Assembly (NCBI GenBank): GCA_018873245.2 | Contig: JAEMBT020000005.1 | Coordinates: 7,116,001-7,180,000 of the forward strand | Length of the DNA: 64,000 bases | Direction: 5' to 3' | Source: Archegozetes longisetosus | Taxonomy: Eukaryota > Arthropoda > Arachnida > Sarcoptiformes > Trhypochthoniidae | In this document: piece after piece, positions 11,554-21,400 of the stretch | Position numbering within the stretch: the stretch's first letter is position 1 | Layout: each line of letters starts with the position of its first letter | Translations under genes and position numbers: made by a program | The notes under the pieces: model-generated | What the model was told of the DNA's origin: nothing | Databases searched by the model: none | The model's input: the letters and a program-made list of their open reading frames with translations, nothing else

Positions 11554-12042
11554 CTATGATTCTTGAAATGTGTTCCAGATCCTAACTTCAAGAAGAGAGC
11601 ATAAGATTTTCGCCAAAAAAATAACATTTTTAGGCAAGATAGTAGCTACTGCATTGTCACATATAATATGATGCAAGGCAGCGGCTTCGTCTCCATCGTG
11701 ATGCGTAACCAATTCTGATAAAAACTTCTTAAACTTGTATTCTAAGCGCTCCAATGCGGTCATATTCGAAGAGTGTCTCGGGGATAACAGTGATCTGCAT
11801 TCAACAAGTTCTCTCTTTACTAGGATTAAGTCACGAATGCATATTTCCAAATTGGTTTCGAGTGCCACTACCAAGTAAGTCTTAGCAGGGCAAATGCCGG
11901 CTGAATTCGTTCCATTCACAATAGAAGTGACATTGACTTGCATTTCTGTATTATTGTTGTGAACGATATTACTAGATATGAACTGCGAGACTACCAAAGG
12001 GATCAATATTTCGACGATTCTAAAAATTAGATTAAAGTTCAT
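11554..12042 (-). CDS. Unknown secreted protein B
   Basis: Single-exon frame of 162 residues. The start is the ATG at 12042. A hydrophobic N-terminus (FNLIFRIVEILIPLVVS) looks like a signal peptide of about 20 residues, so the product is probably secreted. The mature part has four N-glycosylation sequons (NNT, NVT, NGT, NMT) near residues 30-115 and five cysteines, and then a helical C-terminal half (ALERLEYKFKKFLSELV, LPKNVIFLAKILCSLLEV). No family is recognised. An inverted copy of its 5' part lies at 13363-13563, and the copy retains most codons. This supports B having been a real gene, though a non-functional frame cannot be excluded. Confidence 0.55.
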   Translation of the reverse strand: MNFNLIFRIVEILIPLVVSQFISSNIVHNNNTEMQVNVTSIVNGTNSAGICPAKTYLVVALETNLEICIRDLILVKRELVECRSLLSPRHSSNMTALERLEYKFKKFLSELVTHHDGDEAAALHHIICDNAVATILPKNVIFLAKILCSLLEVRIWNTFQES

Positions 12043-12114
12043 CAAAAATAATCAACTTAAAAGGATTAATTTTAGACGATTTCAATTATATATATTTTTT
12101 AAAAGTTTTTAATG

Positions 12115-12131
12115 TATATATATATATATAA
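12115..12131. repeat. (TA)n microsatellite
   Basis: Short run of TA dinucleotides about 70 bp upstream of the gene B start codon. Confidence 0.7.
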
Positions 12132-12532
12132 GTTAAAATTTTTAAATAAGAAGTAACGTCAAAAACTTTCCTATCGCCGATATTTGAAAATCAGTTTCTA
12201 TATAATAAAGCAAACAAAATGCTATTCGTTTTATAAGTCAATACTGATATCGTCAGTTTTTGATAGATTTTCAAACGGCATTGAAAAATGTTTCAATATT
12301 AGAACCGAATTGAGGCTACAAAATAGAAAGATAGCAAACAAACATAATTCAAAATACATACAGTTTATGTACTATTTGCATTATTTCAATCCTGATTGAA
12401 TAGAAGTGTTGATAATATTATTAATTTGTAATTTGTTTGAGAGAATAGACTTAAGCTGAATGTAAACAGTTATTAAGTATGATTGAAAGATCAAACTTCT
12501 GATTCAAAAAGTATGTGAAACTGGAAAAATAG

Positions 12533-13066
12533 CTATTTGTTAATATTTCCGTACTTTTTGTCTATGTTTACTTTTGTTGAATCACCCTTAGGATCGATCT
12601 CTTCTTTTGAGTCACGAGAACTATTTATGTGATTAATATGAAAGACGTTCTCACTTTCATTAACTAAAAGAGCATAAAACTTGATGTCAATGAATTTTCA
12701 TTATTTTTTTTTATAATAAATCGTATTAAATATTTTCATACCTGTTCTAATGTCTGATCCGTTTTTAATCTTGATCTTTTGTTCAAATCTTTTTAAATGA
12801 TGTCCAATTGATTTTTGATTATTTATCATCTTTTTCACATGTGGTTCCCTTTCAACTAAATTGAAATTCGGTTGAAAATAAGATTTTAAATAACTTACAA
12901 AACTATTTAAAAGAGCTCATCTAGTTAAAGATATGATTTCAACAGAGCTTTGGGGCATAAAAATTGACTTACTTTCATTGTTGAGCAATATTTGTGCAAA
13001 AATTATTTCAAAATTGATTTTCTCAAATAATACCATAACAATAAATAATTTGTAACTTAAATTCAT
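12533..13066 (-). CDS. Small secreted protein C, three exons
   Basis: Exons 13066-12973, 12855-12742 and 12663-12533 have canonical junctions: gtaagt and gtatga donors, and tttag and ttttag acceptors. Every junction keeps phase 1, giving 112 residues and a TAG stop. The N-terminus (MNLSYKLFIVMVLFEKINFE then IIFAQ) is a likely signal peptide. The mature chain is short, Lys/Asn/Glu-rich and cysteine-free (HHLKRFEQKIKIKNGSD, VNIDKKYGNINK). Each exon is too short to be found by an open-frame scan; the splice phases are the evidence. No family is recognised. It lies between gene B and the inverted copy of B. Confidence 0.55.
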
Positions 13067-13362
13067 TTTGAAAATCAAACTTTAAAAACGTTCAAACTAT
13101 ACAATAGATTGGTCACAATACAATAGATACAATAGAACTAAACTAAACTTTTCTTATGCTTAAGATTTTACGTTTCCTTCTCTAAGGATTATCATTAGTT
13201 CCTCTTTACATTTACTTCATTATCACAACTCCACAACTAATACTAGCTGAAAAATTGTGGATTTAATAGATTTAAGTGCACCCTAATCCTTTTCTGCTTA
13301 AAAGCTTTATTATTGCCACTGAACCGGAAAACTTAGCAAAAGTTTGAATCTATTGATCAACA

Positions 13363-13563
13363 CAATTTTTACAATCGTCGAAATATTGGTTCCTTTGGTA
13401 GTCTCGCAGTCATATCTGGTAATATCGTTCACAACAATAATACGGAAATGCAAGTCAATGTCACTTTTATTGTGAAAGGCACGAATTCAGCCGGCATTTG
13501 TCCCGCTAAGACACTTAGCAGTGGTACTCGAAACTAATTTGGAAATATGCACTCGTGACTTAC
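13363..13563 (+). pseudogene. Inverted, truncated copy of gene B 5' part
   Basis: This plus-strand segment matches gene B from about 12030 down to 11838. Shared stretches include AATCGTCGAAATATTG, CCTTTGGTAGTCTCGCAG, TCGTTCACAACAATAATAC and AATTCAGCCGGCATTTG. Frame changes (for example after CTCGCAG, and near CTAAGACAC) and the lack of a start codon make it non-functional. It ends abruptly at the codons for ICTRDL. It is head-to-head with gene B, about 1.3 kb apart, with gene C in the loop. Confidence 0.85.
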
Positions 13564-13637
13564 ATGAAAGCCTTATACACCCAATTTGAATTGAGTTATT
13601 TGTAATTACTAGAGCAAGGGATTACAAACACTGTGAA

Positions 13638-14109
13638 TTAGATCCAAATATAAATATTTCCAATTTTGTCTCTTATTTTTTCGATAACACTATCGTAAAG
13701 TTCTTTAACATGAGTTTTCCAAAGAGTTGAAGGATCGGGAACTCTATATTTAGTATATTTCTCTATGAATTTATGAAACGTAGGATTTAATAATCTATAA
13801 AATGGTATATATAAAGAAACCATAAGTTGGGATAAATCTCTGTTGAACTCATTGGTTATTCTCAAAAAGTTTTTGAGCACTAATCTGTTTGAATTTAAAA
13901 GTCTTTAATTTATTTTTATGTTGATTAGTCTCCACACGCTGTTCGACTTGAGATTTGCGGTCACAATTAACTTTTGATTCGCAATATTGACAAAACAGAA
14001 TCTGTTCATTAGTCATTTTATCATTTATTATGGAGAAAACTTCACCGAATCTATGAACAAATTGCTTTAGTTTAACGAAGTTTGATTTTGCAGTTTTAGG
14101 CATATTTAT
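13638..14109 (-). pseudogene. hAT transposon-related (CGGBP1/BED-like) gene fragment
   Basis: From the ATG at 14109 (MPKTAKSNFVKLKQFVHRFG) the frame carries a BED-like zinc finger of the CGGBP1/hAT N-terminal type. ILFCQYCESKV supplies the Cys pair and QHKNKLK the His. A small frame change near 13860 leads into EFNRDLSQLMVSLYIPFYRL and then STLWKTHVKELYDSVIEKI, as in the same family of hAT-derived proteins. The frame stops at IYIWI, just where the first catalytic segment of these proteins would begin. It is a truncated DNA-transposon-derived piece. Host domestication of the N-terminal part is conceivable but not supported. Confidence 0.65.
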
Positions 14110-14112
14110 CAA

Positions 14113-15437
14113 AAACTCTATTATGAATTAATTCAAACCATTAATAACGAACAGTATTTAAAAAAGCTCTTAGTAATATTTGATTGACATAAACACGTAT
14201 ATTTATATTGTATTTTCAATGTGCTCAATAAGAGATGTGGTTCTTTCGTAAAATATGTGATAACTATTTCATCTTTTAACAGCTGTGAATAATACAGATT
14301 ATATGTTTAGATGTTTTATATAAATATCACTTTAATTCAGTCTGATATGCATTAATATGCAAAATGAAAATTTGCCAAGTTGTTCCTTAAGACATGATTT
14401 GCCTAGACATTAAGTCTTGAAGAGATATACTTAACCAGCAACGATATACATTATATGCAAATTCAATGGCTTAATTATAAATTGTTGAGATGCTGTCTCA
14501 TTCATTCATTAGATCATTTACGGATTATTCTGAATTCAAATTGAATATCTTGAGTAAACGCTTTATATTTTCCCTAAAATTTCACAAAAAGTTGAAACAT
14601 GATGCGAATGTTTTTATGAACAGTATAAAGTTTATACTATAAACAATATTGAAATGATAAACTGTTATATTAATACATAGATAAACATATATTTTTACAT
14701 TAACCTCATAACTAACGTCACTAATAAATGATTGACTTTTAGTTTAATACTAAACAGGTTTCAGTCGCAACCGTGAAAGTAAAGAACTTTCGCTTAATAT
14801 TAAGAAATTCTGTTTAAAGTAGATTATCAGAGAAGTCAATAATCTGCTCGAATGATACATTTTTGATGAACATTTAAATCTTGAAATGCTCCGCTTTTTT
14901 TTCTGAACCTAAGCCTGATGACTCACATTTAAAGTTATAGCAACATATAATTTTACATAAAATCAGAGCTATAAATTGCTACTTCTAACTCAAATAGCAT
15001 TAAAGATGGCACTTTAAAGTACTCTTGACACTTTTAATCTTATTTAACGTTATACAAAGGTTTTTAAGCCCATAAATTATCAATAAAAAGTTAAGAATTA
15101 AATCATGATTATTGAAAGTTAATTTTAAAGAATATTTTCTTTATTTTCACTTAAATCAGTTTAAGTAAACTGAAATCCGATTAGATACTAGTCTTGGAAC
15201 AATCCTTCATGTTAAAAATCATGGGATGTGTTTCTCTCAGAATCGAAGTAATCACATGCCCAGCATCTTAAGTCATGGTCATTTGTCTCATCAGTCAAAC
15301 ACGAACTGAGAATTGATAAATAATTGGCTAATAACCACTTTTCTGTTTATTTAACTAATTTGATCACATTTTCATAATCATACACAATATTAGTCTATAC
15401 AACGTTCATATTAAGGAATAAAGTGATTGCAATTAAT
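14113..15437. other. Intergenic, upstream of the monooxygenase gene
   Basis: AT-rich and without coding signal. The last few hundred bases should contain the promoter and 5' UTR of the DBH-like monooxygenase, but no clear TATA/Inr pair could be chosen. Confidence 0.4.
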
Positions 15438-18400
15438 ATGTTTGTAGCGTTTATAAGCTTTTCAATTGTATTTTTACAATTAGTTTGTGCAGATCAATGG
15501 ATACATTCTGAATGGTTAGATCATCATCATAAATACCACCTAAAATGGAAAACAGATGAACAAACCCAAATAATTTCATTTTGGTTGAAGTCAAAACTAA
15601 AGGATGGATTGGGTTCGGAATATCACCAAATGGTGGAATGAAAAACAGCGATATAGTTATTGGTTGGGTCTCTGATGAAGGAAAAATTTACTTCCATGTA
15701 TGAAAACTTTATTAAATTCACTAGTTTTAACAAGTTTTCTCATTTGATTTGAGAGTTCATTTTACTTAAGTTATCAAACTTTTGGTAACTTTTTCACTGC
15801 AGATATCGATTGATAGGTTTTAATAAGTAGAAAGTTATTAATGAGTTTTATAAGGGAAAACGCAAACTTTCACAGAAATAGACTGATATATTAAACATTT
15901 TATTGTTAATCCTCCATATAGTAAAAGAAAAATTTTGGTACCAGATTAGCTAACGCTAAATATAGCGTTTATAGGAAAAACTCCTATACAGTAGACACTC
16001 GATTTTTGAGACCGCTTATCTTGAAACTCTTATAAAACCAGTCATTTTTCTCATAGAACTAATGTTAATAGTACCGCTTATATTAGAAACAATTTATTCT
16101 AAAATACTGTAAGTGCAAGAGCCTCTTTTGATGGAGTGCACTGCACTTTCTTTTTACTTCACTCACTTAGTCAAAAAAAAAGAACACAATAAGGCTTTAC
16201 GTACAGTTGATTTATTGAGCTTCACCAAACAATTGTACATGAAGTCAGTTATTCTTGAGCTGGACACGAACTCGAACTCCCCCTCAACTCCTCAAACGAC
16301 CCTTTAAATAAGCTTGAAGTTGAGGCCGAAGTCACGTGTTTATCGACGGATTTTATTTGCTGATCATTTGTTGCCGACCAGCTACGTGACCAGCTAAAGG
16401 AACTCAAAGATCACTCATTGATAGGTGACCAGTGAGTTGTTTACTCACGTATTTTTGAATCCGAAAATAGTCCAGATTCAGAAAAACGTTTATTTACAAT
16501 TTCAAACTTAGAAATAGGACCTTGAATCCTATCTATAATTGATAACTTGGGAGTGCTAAATATTTTATGCACTCACAATACTCATTATTTTGAACGAATC
16601 TTTAGCTGAACTGTATAATACTATAACTGTTAAATACAATGTGTCTCTTTATTTTCAAGTATCTATCACATAGTGTTTAGATATCAAAACACATATCAAA
16701 TTCTCATGCATTAAGGCATTTTTACCAGATACAGCACTTTATTTGTTCGTCTAATTCCTTAGTGCATTAAATAATTTTGTTTAACCCTTCGTCACGACTT
16801 AACTTCTGAAAATGTAATATTAACTGTGGAGCAAGATATTGCCCAACGTTTCCATGCTTTATATCTGTTCTAGGCTAGTCTGAATGCTTTTAGAATCAAA
16901 ATTAGCCCTTATTTTGAAGTTTTAATTTACTAATTAATTGATTTCTTGTTATTATCTGCTACAGCGTCATCAGTGTTTCAAATTCAAATTGCGACATCAC
17001 AGTACTGCGACAATATAGTAAACACGGAGCACTGTGATGCTAGGGCAAATTTCTGTTCTCAATAAGATATATTGTTAGAACTTTTTAAAAATTATTAAAA
17101 ATAAAACTATAAGTCTAAGTTAATCAGGTTTTTTGTCATTCAAAGTAAGATATATGACGGAGGAATATCTAAATTCTCAGAAAATCACGATAGTTTTTAT
17201 TTTAGCGAGATTTTAAAGTAAAACTTCGTAACATTTTGCCCCACATTTGGGACGAAGGGTTAATTGAGGTCCTCAAACTATTAAGTAAAACAATGAGTTC
17301 TGAATGAGCTTTTATTTTATAGGTAAGATTTGGGTTTAGGAGGCAGAGAGAGAAAATTTTGTTTATTACTTTTACCCTAAAAACCTGTTCTGTCAACATT
17401 TAAAGTACAGGTAACATACAATAATAACGTGACAAAATAGTTTCAAGTATTGCAAGTGGAAAGGTAGTAAATAAAATTTTCTCGTTACGTAGTTTTTGAA
17501 CCATACCATTTGGACACAATCATACATTAAAAATTACTTTGTTTACAATGAAACTTCGATTACAGTCACGTTATTTAAAGTGCAATCAAGTTATTCTTAA
17601 TTTTATAAAAACGAATTGTGATAATTAAAATTTTAGTGAATTAAATGAATTAAATTTTGGCAGCTTAATTAACACTGAAAAAGCCGCGGAACAGTTTATT
17701 TATAAATATAACTTAGTTTCTTTAGTTCCGCCTCTATGTCCGCCATGCGGATCGGAAATGCAGGTCGAAAAAAATTAGCAAACCTGTATTTAAATGCCGC
17801 AAATATATCTGTAGAAAATCAGTATCCCCATTGACTGGCACTTGGTTTGAGAATTCCAATCTCAAAAAATTGGAAATACTAAGACTGGTTTTTACGTTCT
17901 GCAACCACTGACCCAAGCTATAGAAGTAACCGGAATCGGATCGGAGGCTGCAGTTGATTGGTAAAGGTCTGCAGAAAAATCTGCGAAATGCAAACCAAAA
18001 CCAGCCTTTTGAACCAGTTGGATGACACGGGTTAATAATGGAAGTGGATGAGACCTCTATTTGGAAAAGAAAATATCAAAGGGGATTATTTTAAGAAAAC
18101 AGACCCAATGGATATTCACAGGAATGTGCCGGGAAACTAAGTGAAACTTTGTCATTTCCGTCCGGACCCGAGGTGCGCGCATTTTGGTTCCTCTAATAAA
18201 AAAATTCGTGGGGATACCGCAGGAAGTAATTAAAATTTTTTCTGATCGGTGGACGGCATATAATGGACTTAGTGCCCTAGGCTACAATCACGGGGTGGTT
18301 ATTCATAAAAAATTTTTTAAACCCTGACAACCGAGAAATCCATACGCAAACTGTAGAGAAATTAAACCGAACATTAAAAGAATTTTTACCTTCAACATCT

Positions 18401-21400
18401 AATTCTCATCTTTTAGATTCTCATATTCACCAATTTTTGTATTTTCACTGACTAAAACATTTACCCGTCGATGAAATTTTTAAACAATTTATTTTAGACA
18501 TGATTAGTATTTATCCCGGACTTGGGAAAATTGGGATCAAACAGTTTGAAAATGATTTAAGTGCTCAGCATTTGCACGATGGCTTTATTTGTTAAATTTT
18601 ATTTAATTTTTCTCTTAATTTTTATTTTATTTAATAATTATTTTTGTTTATTTCATTATGTACTTAAATCGCTTTTTAAATTATTCTTAATAAAGGTTTT
18701 ACGATCGATTCCTAGCATTCCGGAATGAGGGTGTTCCAATGGTTTCACCCCCATGTATAGTATATCGTTGGATTCAGCTCAATGAACTCAGTTCATCGAT
18801 ACCATACTTGACCCAATCACGTGACCCCTCCTTGACCTTCAATCCCTATACCCGCCTCCGCCCACCCTACCACAACATATAGTATATCGTTTGAAAGGTC
18901 TTGAGGACTAGATCAAATTTGTCTTTAGACATAACTCGCTATCTCATGCAGGAAAGCTGCTATAGGGCAAAAACTGTATCCCTACCCCATTAATAGATAA
19001 AAGTGCTCCACAAGCATCGAGCCGATTTGAGCGATTTGTCAAATCGACTCAAACTTTCGAGTTCAAACCTCTAGAAGTTTTGACTCAAACGCAGTCTAGT
19101 TGAGTCTAGCATGACTTAAATAGAGTTAAGGGATTTCAATTCATTTAGAGCTGTAAAATTGTTCTATGATTTCAATATTCTGGAACTTTCTAGAGCATTC
19201 TAGAAACTAATCGAATATTATAGAATTTATTGGGGGCATTCTAGAAATCCATAGAATATTCAAGAATCTATTGGAGAATTCAAGAAACTCATGGAATATT
19301 CTAGAATTTATTGGAGCATACTAGAAACCCATGGAATATTTTAGAAACCCATTGAATATTCTAGAACTTTTTAAATCATTCTACAACAAAATATTTATGT
19401 AATCCATTAATATACAGCCGTTTGTACAACTAACTGAAACGGTTTTCTTTGATTCATTTGCCAGGTCATAAAAGTTAGGTTGTTAAAAAATCTAACGGAG
19501 GAAAAGCCGATGAGCCTTGAGAAAGGCTATTTGATCTTTTGCGCGATAGTCTCATCTTATTTTATTTGACTTGTTAATAATGATTATATTTCACTGCTGT
19601 CTGTTAATGAGATAGGGATACAGTTTTTGCCCTATAGCGGCTTTCCTGCATGAGATAGCGAGTTATGTCCAAAGATAAATTTGAGCTAGTCCTCAATACC
19701 TTTCAAACGATATACTATATGTGACGGTGGGGCGGACTGAGGCGTGTATAGGGGGTTGAAGGTCAAAGAGGTCACGTGATTGGGTCAAGTATGGTATCGA
19801 TGAACTGAATTCGATGAGCTGAATCCAACGATATACTATACATGAGGGTGAAACCATTGGAACACCCTCATTCCGGAACGCTAGGAATCGACCGGTTTTA
19901 CTATAGTCTAGGGAAAATCCCTGTTTTGAGATTTCTCAGTCAGGGTATTACTAATGCCTCCTAAACCGAAACCTTACCATTTTATATTTTTTCCAAAATT
20001 TCGAGTATTTTGAAAACTCTCTGTTCTCAACCATTTTAAAATAACGAGATTTCATTGTGGTTAATCAATAATATCCGTTTCTAAAGATTCAATACCTCGA
20101 TGTACTACTGTATTCTCAATTCTACTCATTGTTTAGCTTTTGACAATCAAACTTGTCTTTAGGATCGTTTTGCAGACGATGAGTCGATGCCAATAATAGA
20201 TGAAAGTCAAGATTGGAAACTATTACAATCAGCTGAAAATGATACGCATACTATTTTACAATTCTCGAGACCCTATAAAACATGTGATCATTCCAGAGAT
20301 GTACAAATAACAAGTGACACAACAAGACTCATCTGGGCTTTTGGTGATCATGACCCTAAGTCTGTTAATAGCATACAAATTCATAAACATCATGAAAGAG
20401 GTTCAAAAAGTGCATTACTTATTGATTATGAGGAACTCGAAGATCCAAAAGAAGATGACTTGCAATATTTTGACTTCACTGTTAAAAACGTATGATTTCA
20501 CTAGTTTTTATTAAATTGGCTGCATTTAAGAATTAAAATATTTTAATTTCGAAAACTGATCAGGTAACGATACCAAAGAAAGATACGTTTTATTGGTGCA
20601 AATTGTTTAAAGTTCAGTTTTCGAAAAAACGGCACGTGGTTAAGGTACAAATACTAATCATTTAGGAATATTCGCTTAATATTTCTAAAAAATAGTTAAC
20701 ATTCAAAAATATCAATTTTATTAGTATTTACCAAAAATAACTGCCGGAAACGAAGATCTGACGCATCATTTCGAAGTGTTCGCATGCAATCATCCAGACA
20801 GTAGTCAATTAGATAAATATCTCAATTCTGAGGGAATAGACTGTACAAATCAGGCTAATATGCCTTCAGACCTAATTCATTGTCTGAAGCCATACTTTGT
20901 TTGGGCAGTTGGTGGACAACCATTCATAGCTCCTCCTGAAGTTGGCTTTGCATTAGGGGCTGATGAAGAAACCACTTATTTTCTTATGCAAGCTCATTAT
21001 GACAATTCAGATTTAGTTGAGAACAGAATCGATTCTTCAGGAATCAGAGTATATCACACTTCAAAGTTAAGACGTTACGATGCGTTTACTATGATGATTG
21101 GATCTGTAGTTGATTATGGGCTTGTGATTCCTCCAAAGCAATCAAGTTTCGAAGTGACTGGTCATTGTGATACCGAATGTTTCAGAAAAGTATAATTATT
21201 AACTTTTTTGTTTAAAAATATAAAACTTTTGCAACTTTTTAGTTTATGCCTTCAGATGGAATAAAAGTATTCGCGGCATTGCCTCACTCACATGTTTTAG
21301 GTATGACTTTTATATTTAATAACTTAATTTTTGATAATAACTTAAGATACTGCGTTATGATCGCATTTTCTATCAGACCATAATATTTTAAATATTAAAA

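Larger units (their letters stand above)
17322..19978 (+). mobile_element. Merlin DNA transposon, decayed, interrupted by a foldback element
   Basis: The ends are GGTAAGATTTGGGTTTAGGA and, read inward from the right, GGTAAGGTTTCGGTTTAGGA. They are flanked by the exact 8-bp duplication ATTTTATA (17314-17321 and 19979-19986). The interior at about 17635-18594 encodes a broken Merlin (IS1016/ISXO2-type) transposase. A zinc-finger segment (PPLCPPCGSEMQVE) is followed by GTWFENSNLKKLE, VEVDETSIWKRKYQ with the DE pair, SDRWTAYNGLSALGYNHGVV and HTQTVEKLNRTLKEFLP. Several stops and frame changes interrupt the gene. Removing the nested 1.2-kb insertion leaves about 1.46 kb, a normal Merlin length. Confidence 0.88.

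Noticed and set aside
16113-16307. 64-codon frame in intron 1 of the monooxygenase gene
   Set aside because: Suspected pogo-type transposase remnant because of the nearby CAGT-type end, but no catalytic or CENP-B-like motif could be read.
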